Positions 9,401 to 17,515 are shown, numbered from the stretch's first letter. The stretch is DNA of 25,697 bases from Nitrosomonas sp. UBA6494 (GCA_002435335.1 DJMI01000063.1:9006-34702); one strand, 5' to 3'. Notes: a model not told the origin generated them from the sequence alone. Made by a program: numbers and translations.

Positions 9401-11018
9401 GGCACAACAAAACGAAAGCGAGCATGCTTTCGATCCGCTGGAATTCGATCGCTTTACCCGCTTCCAGGAATTGACCCGTTTGATGGCTGAGAGCATCGAC
9501 GACATCATCACGGCACAAAAAAGCCTGCGTAGTTCGCATATCGTCGCCGAAGAGGCCGTAGTGCAGCAATCGATTATCAATCGTCAACTACAGCAATCGT
9601 TACTGCAAATTCGCACCTTGCCGTTTAGCAATTTCGGCGAACGTTATTATCGCATTGCACGCCAAGCGTCCGAAGATATGGGCAAAAAAGCCAACCTGCG
9701 GATAGAGGGCGGCGAAGTCGAAATAGACCGTAACGTGCTGGAAAAAATCAACCCACCGCTCGAACATCTGTTGCGCAATGCAATCGCGCACGGCATTGAA
9801 ACACCCGAGCAAAGAAAGCGAGCCGGGAAAGCGGCAGCAGGCCAAGTATCGATCCAATTACGCCGAGAAGGTAACGAAATCGTCATTGTTGTAGGCGACG
9901 ACGGACGCGGACTGGATTTGCCACGAATTCGTGAACAAGCACAGAAAATGGGATTACTGCAACCTGATGAAATGTCGAACGATGAAAAAGTAATGTCGAT
10001 GATTTTCATGCAAGGCCTATCGACCACGGATGCAGTTACCGGAATTGCCGGGCGCGGCATCGGTCTGGACGTAGTCAAGAACGAAATTTCATTATTGGGT
10101 GGATGCATCTCCGTTCAATCCACGCAAAATCGGGGAACCACATTCACGATTCATCTTCCGCTGACGCTATCGATGGCACAAACCTTCATGGTGCGCACCG
10201 GAAAACAGATTTACGCAATTCCTGCTTTTGTTGTCGAACACCAACAACAATTTGATTCGGCAGCAATACAAAAAATGTATCGACTGCATCAGGTCGAATT
10301 GAACGGCAAGCAATATCCTTTTGCGCACTTGTCGCATTTGTTGAACCAACCGCATTCCGCTCACGGTACCGCTAATCACAATTGCGTGCTGTTTTTGCGA
10401 AGCGGTGATCATCGTGTGGCGATTCATGTTGATGAATTATGCGGCGAAGCGGAGGTGGCGATCAAAACCGCCGGTCCGCAATTGGCTAAAGCGCCAGGCG
10501 TTGAAGGCGCGACCATCACCGGCGACGGCGATGTGATCTTGATTCTGAATCCGATCAAATTACTGCAGCGCAGCGACGTAAAAAAAGTTTTCAAAACACC
10601 GGTGGCAAAATTAACTGCGGCAGCGCAAAAGAAATCGACTAAAGCGCCAAGCGTGATGGTTGTCGACGATTCATTGACGGTACGGAAAGTAACTTGCCGT
10701 CTGTTAGAACGCGAGGGTTGCGACATCCTGATTGCCAAGAACGGCAAGGAAGCGATCGAAATCCTTCAAGAAAGCGTACCCGACATCATGCTAATCGATC
10801 TGGAAATGCCGAAAATGAACGGTTTCGAATTGATCGAGCGCGTTCGCAAAACACCGGCAACCAAACATATTCCGATCATTATCATATCTTCGCGCACTGC
10901 GGAAAAGCATCGCAAAATCGCCAATGATCTAGGTGTTAGCGTTTTTCTCGGCAAACCTTACAAAGAAGAAGAATTGCTAGATCACTTGTATCGATTGGGA
11001 CTCAATCGGTCAACTTGA
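6465..11018 (+). CDS. chpA: Pil-Chp hybrid sensor kinase ChpA/PilL (CheA-type, with receiver)
   Basis: A 1517-aa CheA-like kinase that takes signals from PilJ and phosphorylates pilus response regulators. The N-terminal part is FimL/PilL-like helical sequence with a degenerate phosphotransfer motif at His51 (YIHQLDGLLQM). Two canonical Hpt domains follow, with FHTLKGSGRM (His646) and LHTLKGSARMAG (His825). Then come a dimerisation coil (about 900-1000) and the CheA-type ATPase with Asn1105 in HLLRNAIAHGIE, VGDDGRGLDLPRI, and GIAGRGIGLDVVKNEI. A CheW-like domain covers about 1235-1375. The C-terminal receiver (about 1395-1510) has VVDDS, Asp1445 in LIDLEMPKMNG, and a KPY loop. Pseudomonas ChpA is much longer with more Hpt-type modules, so this is a compact version. 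It follows pilJ by 33 bases and converges with the di-heme gene. Confidence 0.93.
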   Translation: MNAQTKLNISSIIGIKDGVDQVFALIDQNLEVYCQHPDNDKFIKDCRNYIHQLDGLLQMLNLTSITIVTEKMEQVIDALIMKQIQPDATIINALKQSTKSLLFYLNELIDGAEENPLRLYPTYRTLMQAYGFENAPESDLFFPRLTAEPSFKAQAKHIDALSAVTLAKQLGAEFQAGLLQWLRDASKPEGLQQMTAVVNQIETFPGTTEQREFWWVAAGFLEDLLQQDGNEIDVSVRRLCGKIEQTIRHLSTGTLKNTSVLMRELLYHIANSEVTGQRIDDIKRSYAWPGQANNALTFEQSEALNPILERLRSTLMQTNDIWREYCAGQEDSLTSLSEYVDWLCLQANQTECAPLIKLIEAIGNTVTYLHAQPHDMSEELAMEMASALLLIESIIDDFNKLSPDLPEQVDNVVSRLLGIAAKDVAISELPAAPSFDTIASKTQEKELLNQVCQEILLDLGQIEHILDQSFFEPGLRSELSRLPGLIKQVSGALVMLMLDQANTLLGYCKNLIDKLSIPGYDIVESEQILLVDGLSSLGYFVEAYRSGRPDSHQIVDEALALFQITTSPQQTETTAPIAASTPVVDTIQESIPALSTTDAPAVDVELLDVYLEEAVLVLDEIATHLQHCRINAANRTSLIELRRGFHTLKGSGRMVKLDDISEVAWHMEQALTLCVSNKTEASEALLELIGHVHLAYAEWCEALRTHGGVEVEAEAAELIQRAKALLVKKPVAAVKPQRDSQTRVAAVAETKKDTATAESQLAPQLIPHIPPSTASIETNVINPELLQAFLEETHDIVPQIGGRLRGWRILPQDDDIHRAIMRLLHTLKGSARMAGAAHLGELIHAMESHVETAFRDRNISVAALDQLESEFDAISAVIEQLQQSQPSVFESVQDDFEPIQVLTEKVESPQTKTLLRINSELIDRLVNDSGEANMLRSKIEAQLNNFKQSLQDLTESTHRLHDQLREVEIQAETQMQSHLAQQNESEHAFDPLEFDRFTRFQELTRLMAESIDDIITAQKSLRSSHIVAEEAVVQQSIINRQLQQSLLQIRTLPFSNFGERYYRIARQASEDMGKKANLRIEGGEVEIDRNVLEKINPPLEHLLRNAIAHGIETPEQRKRAGKAAAGQVSIQLRREGNEIVIVVGDDGRGLDLPRIREQAQKMGLLQPDEMSNDEKVMSMIFMQGLSTTDAVTGIAGRGIGLDVVKNEISLLGGCISVQSTQNRGTTFTIHLPLTLSMAQTFMVRTGKQIYAIPAFVVEHQQQFDSAAIQKMYRLHQVELNGKQYPFAHLSHLLNQPHSAHGTANHNCVLFLRSGDHRVAIHVDELCGEAEVAIKTAGPQLAKAPGVEGATITGDGDVILILNPIKLLQRSDVKKVFKTPVAKLTAAAQKKSTKAPSVMVVDDSLTVRKVTCRLLEREGCDILIAKNGKEAIEILQESVPDIMLIDLEMPKMNGFELIERVRKTPATKHIPIIIISSRTAEKHRKIANDLGVSVFLGKPYKEEELLDHLYRLGLNRST

Positions 11019-11059
11019 TTTTGTTTCGTGATAAGAGTCGCAGACCTCTGTTCGCACCA

Positions 11060-12859
11060 TTACAACGTCTTCAAATACTCGATGATCGCAAATGCACCTT
11101 CCTTGTCTGCCGACCAGTTAAGCCGGTAGGTTTTGTTACCTTCTACGACATCTTGATCGTGGCCTTTATTGCTTAATGCCGGAATGACATTCGTCTGAAA
11201 CAGGTAACCTTCATTTGGTTTTCCCGATAATGGCGCATCCCAGGCAAAACCGAGCAGTTTGGTATCATAATCAAGGCGGCTTTTGATGAAGCTTGCTGGG
11301 CGCTCGTCCGGTACCAGCAGGTGGTAGACCGTTGGTACAGTGCCGTTATGCAAGTAAGGTGCCTGTGCCCACACTCCACTCAACGCTCGTGCGTTGTAGC
11401 CGTGATGCTCATTGTTCGGTGACATCAACAGGTCTTTTTTACCTACCATGGAAACACCGTCGAACTCGGCGCATGGCTTGACATCCTTGCCATATAACTG
11501 AATCGTGGTTTCCGGCGAGCAGTTGTCGTATAACTCATCGCGTGCTGCGAAATTCAGCAGCGCACCAACTACATAAGCGCGTTTCATACTGGTGCCGAGA
11601 TTATCGTATACCTTACCGTTTTTCGGCTGATGACAATCAGCACAATGTTCGGCAAATAATGCCTGTCCTTTTTTGGCCAATGCGGTATCGACGGTAAAAG
11701 GATAAGGCTTGGCGGGCAAGCCATCGAGCAGTTCCGAAGCAAACGCGGCCACACGCACGTCGGTTTGTTCCAAACCAAGCGTCAGCATCGCGATCAGGTT
11801 CCGATAAACCGGTATGGGTACGTTGCCGTTCCATTGACCACCACCGTTGATCAACCGCTGATGCCTTTCATCCCAACTGGCACGACGTTTGTCTTGCTCC
11901 CACACCGACATAAAATCGGTGATGCCGGGTTCCGGCGGCAATGAAAGTCCGGCAAACCATTTCAGGATCGGTTTCTTGCGTGCATCAATATATCCATTGA
12001 CCGCACTCAATCCGGTAGCATCAGCCATGCCTGGAAAACCGGCCAACATCGGGGACTCAAAACCGCTGTAATTTTTCTCGATTAACGCGCCGAATCCGTC
12101 GTATTCAGCCTCGACCCGCTGCGCAAACTGTTTGACCATCTGCTCGGCATTTTTCTTGAATAAAGCGATCTGCGCGGCTTCATAAGCGGTGTCAAAATGC
12201 CGCATCGAAGACTGGAAGTTATTATAAAAATACACCGGGTTTTGTTGATGGGTGTCGTCCAGCGCTGCCAGCAGCTTTTGTGTCAGCAGTTGATATTTAT
12301 TGTCACCGGTTTCTCCGGCATATGCCTTTTGTAAGGTTTGGTACATCCTGACACGGAACAACACGATGTTGAATGTCGTATTGACACCCCCATCAAGATA
12401 ATCGATTTGACCGTTTTCCAGGCGTACTCGACCTATGTGGCAGGCGCCGCAAGTAAACGATGCGTAGTCGATATTGCTGTTGGCATCAGCACGCGATAAA
12501 CCGCTAAAACCGACACCGCGTGCAATCGGAAACGATGGCTGCCGTTCATCGATAAACAAACCGACGTCATCGAGAAAATTTTCAGGTCCACTCCATAGCT
12601 CCGGTGCCAACTTGGGCATCAGCTTGAGCACAATATAAGGAATACCGTCGGCTTCGCTGAAAGCAAAATTGCCAAACCAGTCGTATGCAATGTGATGCGA
12701 CTGCAAATAACTCACGATCTCTTGCAGTTTTTTATTTTTTGCCTGCGGCCAGTCATCCGGCACTTGCTTGACTACTGCGGGAGGTAGCGGAGCCTCCAGC
12801 GGATGAGAAATGCAAGCGGTGAGGAAAAGTGCGAGTAAAGCAACGCAAACGATTTTCAT
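11060..12859 (-). CDS. Di-heme c-type cytochrome lipoprotein, RoxA/MauG-like peroxidase class
   Basis: A 599-aa exported protein. The N-terminus is a lipoprotein signal with lipobox LTAC (Cys16), so it should be lipid-anchored and face the periplasm or outer surface. Two heme c sites are present: CGACH (residues 137-141) and CADCH (406-410). PYLHNGTVPT (501-510) resembles the conserved His-bearing segment of the RoxA/MauG/di-heme peroxidase group. The long region between the hemes fits the RoxA-like branch rather than classical cytochrome c peroxidase, which is much shorter. Family members range from rubber oxygenases to peroxidases and tryptophan-radical enzymes, so the substrate here is unknown. 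It stands alone, with AAGGAAA before the ATG, and converges with chpA without a visible terminator in the 41-bp gap. Confidence 0.85.
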   Translation of the reverse strand: MKIVCVALLALFLTACISHPLEAPLPPAVVKQVPDDWPQAKNKKLQEIVSYLQSHHIAYDWFGNFAFSEADGIPYIVLKLMPKLAPELWSGPENFLDDVGLFIDERQPSFPIARGVGFSGLSRADANSNIDYASFTCGACHIGRVRLENGQIDYLDGGVNTTFNIVLFRVRMYQTLQKAYAGETGDNKYQLLTQKLLAALDDTHQQNPVYFYNNFQSSMRHFDTAYEAAQIALFKKNAEQMVKQFAQRVEAEYDGFGALIEKNYSGFESPMLAGFPGMADATGLSAVNGYIDARKKPILKWFAGLSLPPEPGITDFMSVWEQDKRRASWDERHQRLINGGGQWNGNVPIPVYRNLIAMLTLGLEQTDVRVAAFASELLDGLPAKPYPFTVDTALAKKGQALFAEHCADCHQPKNGKVYDNLGTSMKRAYVVGALLNFAARDELYDNCSPETTIQLYGKDVKPCAEFDGVSMVGKKDLLMSPNNEHHGYNARALSGVWAQAPYLHNGTVPTVYHLLVPDERPASFIKSRLDYDTKLLGFAWDAPLSGKPNEGYLFQTNVIPALSNKGHDQDVVEGNKTYRLNWSADKEGAFAIIEYLKTL

Positions 12860-13042
12860 AAAGTTTCCTTATCTTATTGTTTATTTGGATAACACAAGGA
12901 TCCTGACAATCGAAGCAGATTGTAGCGTCGCACGCGGAACGGCTCTTTGATTGCGATGGCCCAAACATCAGTGTTTCCCTGAAGAAAAGAGAATTTCTCA
13001 GGAAGAGACTAACGCACAGCTTTTTAGCTCGGCATCAGAAGT

Positions 13043-13096
13043 ATGCTGAATAACTATCCGGCAAGCAATCAACTTGCTCATCAAATCATTCAGCAT
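13043..13096. repeat. Nested inverted repeat upstream of the di-heme gene
   Basis: ATGCTGAAT (13043-13051) is exactly complementary to ATTCAGCAT (13088-13096). Inside it, GCAAG (13061-13065) pairs with CTTGC (13073-13077). It lies in the 331-base stretch 12860-13190, in which I see no gene. It could be an operator or a weak terminator of the small gene at 13191-13304; no T-run follows on either strand. Confidence 0.35.
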
Positions 13097-13190
13097 CCTC
13101 TAAGAAAGAAATTTCAAACACCTATAAGAGGTGAAATAGTTCATTTAAGAACTGGAATTAAGAAATAAATGCTCGTTTTAGATCGATGAT

Positions 13191-13304
13191 TTACGATAAA
13201 TACATCGATAAATAAATCAGCGCTACCGCTACGCCGCCTATAACGGCTAAATTCAGGCCCAAACTTTTAAACGCCTTAACATCTTCTGTTTCTAACATAC
13301 TCAT
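13191..13304 (-). CDS. Very small single-helix membrane protein (37 aa)
   Basis: Reading from the ATG at 13304 gives a 37-aa protein: a polar start (MSMLETEDVKAFKSLG), then one hydrophobic helix (LNLAVIGGVAVALIYLSMY), then LS and TAA. GGAGG at 13310-13314 (as CCTCC on the plus strand) ends five bases before this ATG. An ATG at 13307 is too close to that site; one at 13298 is also possible. The strong ribosome binding site, charged-then-hydrophobic pattern and compact size make it a credible gene. The shape resembles small accessory subunits of membrane enzymes, but no family is recognised. It faces the same way as the di-heme gene 331 bases downstream. Confidence 0.6.
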   Translation of the reverse strand: MSMLETEDVKAFKSLGLNLAVIGGVAVALIYLSMYLS

Positions 13305-13517
13305 CATTTCCTCCAATATTAAGTAATAGTGGAATGGAAATTCTGTGCCGAATTAAAACGAGATTTATTGATCCAACTCAATACAATGTTAAATTAATGC
13401 CGGCACTTAGCTCAAAACATCATCTCGGATATAAAAACGATCACACTGAGAAGTAATCAAAAAACTGCTAAATCATTAATTCACAAAGGTTTATAATGTA
13501 ACAACTAAAGAAACAAA

Positions 13518-14187
13518 ATGAAGCTGACAAAAATAAGTTTTTCATCAACTTTAAAAACCTTGCATGGGGTCATGGTACTCTTGATCACTGCTCTCGTAGC
13601 ACATTCAAACGTTGCTTAGTAAGCAACTTCGATTGATTCGCTTCCCAAAAGAAGGGCAAGGGCACGAATACGTGCAACAAGCGTATAGTGATCCATTGCC
13701 TGATTTGCCATGCACAGACCAATGCAATCTATCCACTGCTAGGTGCTGTTATTCCACCAATCGCTAACGATATTGTTTTTGATGCCGAAGGCAATGCTTA
13801 TGTTACCGATTCACTGCAACAAACCATCTTTCGGTATGCACCCTGGCGGTAGGGCGCCGCAATTTGAAGGGAGCGTTTTCTTTCCTTTCGGTTTGAACGG
13901 CATTAGGCTGGATCCGGTGAGGCAGTACTTGCACTTTGCCGTTTCGACGACCGCAAACCCAGTCGTTGGGAAGATCTACCGCATCCCATTGTTAGAGTCG
14001 CCGGATAGCAGTAATTTGGAACAATTCCATGTGTATGCAGCAAGCGAGCTGCCTGATCAACTTGCATTCGGTGCTAATGGCAAATTGTATGTTATTAGCT
14101 TGGCACTTTCTAATTTAACACCCCCATCCTCGCCTCAGAGCAAGTTTGTGCTGACAACTAATTTTTGTAGACAAATAGTACAAATTT
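13518..14187 (+). pseudogene. Decayed exported beta-propeller (SMP-30/NHL-like) gene, three frames
   Basis: A signal-peptide-like start (MKLTKISFSSTLK..., with the hydrophobic core VMVLLITALVA) begins at 13518 and hits TAG at 13617. From 13642 the next frame reads FPKEGQGHEYVQQAYSDPLP. From 13742 the third frame reads ANDIVFDAEGNAYVTDS, then QQTIFRYAP, and stops at 13850. From about 13840 the first frame resumes as PGGRAPQFEG, FGLNGIRLDP, GKIYRIPLLE and PDQLAFGANGKLYVISLA, ending at 14187. The repeated D-x-x-GN-x-YVTDS and LAFGANGKLYV units are beta-propeller blade motifs of the SMP-30/NHL kind. Three frame changes plus a stop in the leader show loss of function. The intact ancestor would have been an exported propeller protein. 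Confidence 0.72.
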
Positions 14188-14358
14188 AGTACAAAGCAAC
14201 TATTGCGCCGGGCAAGAAAAAATCGGGATAATTACCGAAGTATGAAATTTCTTGCAAATATGACTAGTAAAAGCTCATTCACCGAAAGAAAGATGAAACT
14301 CAGGAACCTGTAAACATTTATATTTAATAAACAATGTATTGCAAAGGAGAGCCAAACG

Positions 14359-16680
14359 ATGGTTGACTGCGTTAGAAGCATTTCATTTCTTATCCCCGGA
14401 TCGCTGACAACACCGGGAGTGAAAATAACTGCGATAGAAGATGAAACAAACCATACCATAAAATTTACTGCTGAAGTGCTTGCAACTGCCACTAAAGCTG
14501 CAGATTTAAGAGGGTTGTTTTTTGATCTGAACGACAATGCGAAGCTTACCGGATTAACCTTTTCCAATGTGGTTGGCGGAAATTTGACACAATCTCAAGT
14601 CAGCGCAGACAGTGTGCTGAATTTGGGTGGAGGGGTCAATATGGCAGGTAAGGCTTCTCCATTCGACGTGGGACTGAAATTCGGCGCTCCAGGTGCTCAA
14701 TCGACAATTCAAAAAGTTGAATTCACTATGTCAAACCTTGACGGTAATTTGACACTCGATGACATTGCGCATGCCGATTTTGGAGCGGTTGTCCCCGGCA
14801 GCAACGGCAAGCTGTTTGTCGTCGCGCCTGCGGCGCCGAAAGCCGATGACGATGCTTATGCTATTTATGAAGACGGTGCGATAGGATTGAGCAATCCCCG
14901 CGAAACCGCTCAAGGTGTTAAATTCAATGCGCTTGATGGCGATACCGACGCCGACGGCGATACCTTGACCATTACTGAAGTTAGCGGTGCTCTGCATGGC
15001 ACAGTGGCAATCGTCGACGGCGATGATGCCGATTTGCTGCCGGGAGATGCTGTTTTGTATACCCCCAATGACGATTACAGCGGCGATGACACATTTGAAT
15101 ACTGCATTTCCGATGGTAACGGCGGCACCGACCATGCAGTGGTTATCGTTACCGTTCAGGCAGTTGCGGACGATCCTGACGTTACTATCGAAGTCGTTGA
15201 CGCCGACGATGCGGTTAATCAAGTGCGCCTGCTGGTAACCGCGACACAGACGGATGATGATGGTTCTGAATTTATCGACAGCATAGTACCGGGTTCTTTA
15301 CCGGACGGAGTCACTATTAATCCGGCATCATACAATCCGGTATCGGTGGACGGCGTATTGCAACAAGAATTTCTGGTGACATTACCGGAAAATCAGGATA
15401 TTGATTTTGACCTTTCGTTCACCGCGACTTCCGTCGAATCTTCCAATAACGACACGGAAGACAATTCCGCCAGCATCCCGATCGTAGTCGACTTTAATAG
15501 CAACGCGGCCAACAAAACTTTTGTCGCCGAAGATCAAAATATGTGGGGCGACGCTCCTTCGGTAGCATCAACTGGAGAGTTCTTCGGTATTCAAGATGAA
15601 GGCATCCATTTTGACGAATATCCATGGCCGTTGCATATTGCTGTCGAGGCAACCGTAACGGCTGGCCTGCAACCCATATTCACCCTGGATGGCGGCAGTA
15701 TCGACGCAGAGTTAAACTATGATTTGACGATCGACACCACCATGAATCGTACTACCGATACATTAAAGATCGATACTTCAGCCACACTCAAAGACGGGCA
15801 ATTCACGACCACTGGTGCCGGCGGGGAATATGGCATTTATCTTGTCGCCGGGTACGATGTCGGCGTACTGATAGCCCTTGACCTCGATGCGGATTTCGCT
15901 GATGTGCTTCAATGGGATATCGTCAATGTCGATCCCCCGCTTCAAAGCGTTACCGTGCCGTATCTCACCGTCGAAGACGGCAATGATCCGGATTTTGTAA
16001 ACATCAACGGTACGACATTTTCAGCCGCATGGCCGGAATTGAGTGTTGCGAACAGTAACCAGAATTTACTTACTGGCGAATTTACTGGATCGGGTACATA
16101 TGAGGATTTCGTCGCTATCGACAGCGATCTCGATTCCATTTTATCTCCGCTGGGGTATGCCGGCGTTGGGCCATTCGACATACCTTTCGCCTTAGATGTC
16201 CCTTTGGTAGTTGCTGCTGCAGGGTTTGTAGAGTTATTGGATTTCGATATCGGTATGAACATGGATCTCGCGCAATCGATGAAGATGACAGCACAAGATT
16301 TGCCGGGCATCATTACTTTCGAAAACGGCGATACCATGAATATCACCTTTGGCGATGAAGTCACGTTGCAAAATGCAGTTGCAACGTACGATGCAATTGC
16401 AAACGGTGGCAATGGAGACGGCCATGTCGATTTTACCGTTGAAATCGATGCAAATGCCCTATTTGCCAACCAAACAAATTTGGTGAAAACCACAGACATT
16501 GATTACGATTTGCTCACCGTGAAAGGCGCATATGACTATTACTTGGACAGCGATCCGGCAGAAGACTTTGAGTTAACCGCAATCGATCTCGTGGATGAAA
16601 CCGATACCACCTTAGTCGGATTGTACGATGACAGCTTTAATTTGGACTTTGGTACTCAAAGCATGAGCGTTATTGTTTAA
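14359..16680 (+). CDS. Large acidic secreted-type protein with one Ig/cadherin-like domain
   Basis: A 773-aa protein rich in Asp, Gly, Thr and Asn with almost no Cys. AAGGAGAG (14344-14351) lies seven bases before the ATG and supports the start. There is no N-terminal signal peptide. Residues 1-155 resemble the N-terminal module seen in many type I-secreted adhesin-like proteins (TIKFTAEVLA, LRGLFFDLND, DLNGNL-like pattern). Residues 160-270 form an Ig/cadherin-like domain (GDTDADGDTLTITEVSG, YTPNDDYSGDDTFEY, SDGNGGTDHAVVIVTV) with calcium-type acidic clusters. Residues about 380-773 match nothing I know. RTX nonapeptide repeats are absent. The hydrophobic tail SMSVIV would suit a C-terminal type I secretion signal. 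This is an inference, since no transporter is in the window. Confidence 0.75.
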   Translation: MVDCVRSISFLIPGSLTTPGVKITAIEDETNHTIKFTAEVLATATKAADLRGLFFDLNDNAKLTGLTFSNVVGGNLTQSQVSADSVLNLGGGVNMAGKASPFDVGLKFGAPGAQSTIQKVEFTMSNLDGNLTLDDIAHADFGAVVPGSNGKLFVVAPAAPKADDDAYAIYEDGAIGLSNPRETAQGVKFNALDGDTDADGDTLTITEVSGALHGTVAIVDGDDADLLPGDAVLYTPNDDYSGDDTFEYCISDGNGGTDHAVVIVTVQAVADDPDVTIEVVDADDAVNQVRLLVTATQTDDDGSEFIDSIVPGSLPDGVTINPASYNPVSVDGVLQQEFLVTLPENQDIDFDLSFTATSVESSNNDTEDNSASIPIVVDFNSNAANKTFVAEDQNMWGDAPSVASTGEFFGIQDEGIHFDEYPWPLHIAVEATVTAGLQPIFTLDGGSIDAELNYDLTIDTTMNRTTDTLKIDTSATLKDGQFTTTGAGGEYGIYLVAGYDVGVLIALDLDADFADVLQWDIVNVDPPLQSVTVPYLTVEDGNDPDFVNINGTTFSAAWPELSVANSNQNLLTGEFTGSGTYEDFVAIDSDLDSILSPLGYAGVGPFDIPFALDVPLVVAAAGFVELLDFDIGMNMDLAQSMKMTAQDLPGIITFENGDTMNITFGDEVTLQNAVATYDAIANGGNGDGHVDFTVEIDANALFANQTNLVKTTDIDYDLLTVKGAYDYYLDSDPAEDFELTAIDLVDETDTTLVGLYDDSFNLDFGTQSMSVIV

Positions 16681-16716
16681 TAACAAACATACTCTGTATC
16701 GTAGGTGTTTTATCAA

Positions 16717-16750
16717 TTACTGTGCTCTCTGTCGCTGGAGAGCACAGTAA
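16717..16750. terminator. Perfect 13-bp hairpin after the 773-aa gene
   Basis: TTACTGTGCTCTC (16717-16729) and GAGAGCACAGTAA (16738-16750) pair perfectly around an eight-base loop, 36 bases after the stop codon. No T-run follows on either strand, so it may protect the mRNA end or serve both convergent genes rather than being a classical terminator. Confidence 0.6.
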
Positions 16751-16783
16751 CAAATGACCAACTGATAACATCGTTCTCATGCC

Positions 16784-16803
16784 GTAGTGTTAGTCAACAC
16801 TAC
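16784..16803. repeat. Second hairpin, 8 bp perfect
   Basis: GTAGTGTT (16784-16791) and AACACTAC (16796-16803) pair perfectly around AGTC. It sits between the two convergent genes. Confidence 0.6.
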
Positions 16804-16829
16804 ATAACTTTGCATCAACTCACTTCACT

Positions 16830-16846
16830 ATTGACTCCTAGTCAAT
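16830..16846. repeat. Third hairpin, 7 bp perfect
   Basis: ATTGACT (16830-16836) and AGTCAAT (16840-16846) pair perfectly around CCT. It ends 24 bases from the stop of the minus-strand hydrolase gene. Confidence 0.5.
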
Positions 16847-16870
16847 GGCTTTATTTAACAACCAAACCGA

Positions 16871-17515
16871 TTAAATGGTAACCGTATTGAAACCCGGCAA
16901 CTTAATCGCTTTATAATCGAAAGCCTTGATTTGGTAATAAGTTGGCTCAAAGATTTTATATTTGATGATATCTGCAGGTGAAACTTCGCTAACGTTGATA
17001 CTCTCAGGAAGAATACCCGCAGCCTTCAGACCCGCAGCGACCAGTTCTGAGCAAAACATTTGCGATGAATTCTCCTCGCTTCGCGTGATACTACTGATTG
17101 GATCCAGGAAATCAAAACCGGCTTTAGGCATATTTTTATAATCATAGCCTTTACCCACTTGCTCTTTTAAAAACGATTTCATTTTCTCTATATCGGCTCT
17201 CTCCCTAATGTCAGCGTTCAATCGAGCGATCCAGATGTCCCCTTTATAGAACGGAATGGAATTAGAAAATTGACTGATAATGACGCCTTCCCGCTCTGGG
17301 TACATATCGCCTTCAGAAGCCTCAATAAATGAATTACGGTTGTCCTCGCGAATAATCAAAGCGACGTGAGAGGCAGGAAACCGGGTGACTAAACGAATCA
17401 TTTTCGACATCCGGTATTGACCTCCGAAGATGACGACATCCCCAGTATCAAGCTTAGCGCGAATATTTTGATAGCTTACCGACACCGGATACTCTTTAAA
17501 CTGATCTCTAATCAT
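16871..17515 (-). CDS. Permuted papain-like (YiiX/NlpC-P60 type) cysteine hydrolase
   Basis: A 214-aa protein with the circularly permuted NlpC/P60 (papain-fold) order, in which histidine comes before cysteine. LDTGDVVIFGG is the usual first strand. SHVALI holds His50, FIEASEG holds Glu65 as the likely acidic partner, and MFCSELVAAGLKAAG holds the nucleophile-type Cys155. YiiX/YebB-like proteins of this kind are putative peptidases, amidases or acyltransferases; the real substrate is not known. No signal peptide or membrane helix is visible, so it is probably cytoplasmic. A strong AAGGAGGAGG lies five bases before the ATG (17521-17530 on the plus strand) and fixes the start. It converges on the 773-aa gene across three hairpins. 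Confidence 0.83.
   Translation of the reverse strand: MIRDQFKEYPVSVSYQNIRAKLDTGDVVIFGGQYRMSKMIRLVTRFPASHVALIIREDNRNSFIEASEGDMYPEREGVIISQFSNSIPFYKGDIWIARLNADIRERADIEKMKSFLKEQVGKGYDYKNMPKAGFDFLDPISSITRSEENSSQMFCSELVAAGLKAAGILPESINVSEVSPADIIKYKIFEPTYYQIKAFDYKAIKLPGFNTVTI

Noticed and set aside
13682..13741. A CLICH motif resembling a heme c site (frame at 13682).
   Set aside because: It lies inside the beta-propeller pseudogene, where another frame gives the coherent PLPDLPCTDQ stretch; the heme-like match is probably chance.
14242..14313. A 23-codon ORF (MKFLANMTSKSSFTERKMKL...) before the 773-aa gene.
   Set aside because: No ribosome binding site, no family and no conserved feature; it is in AT-rich DNA where short ORFs arise by chance.
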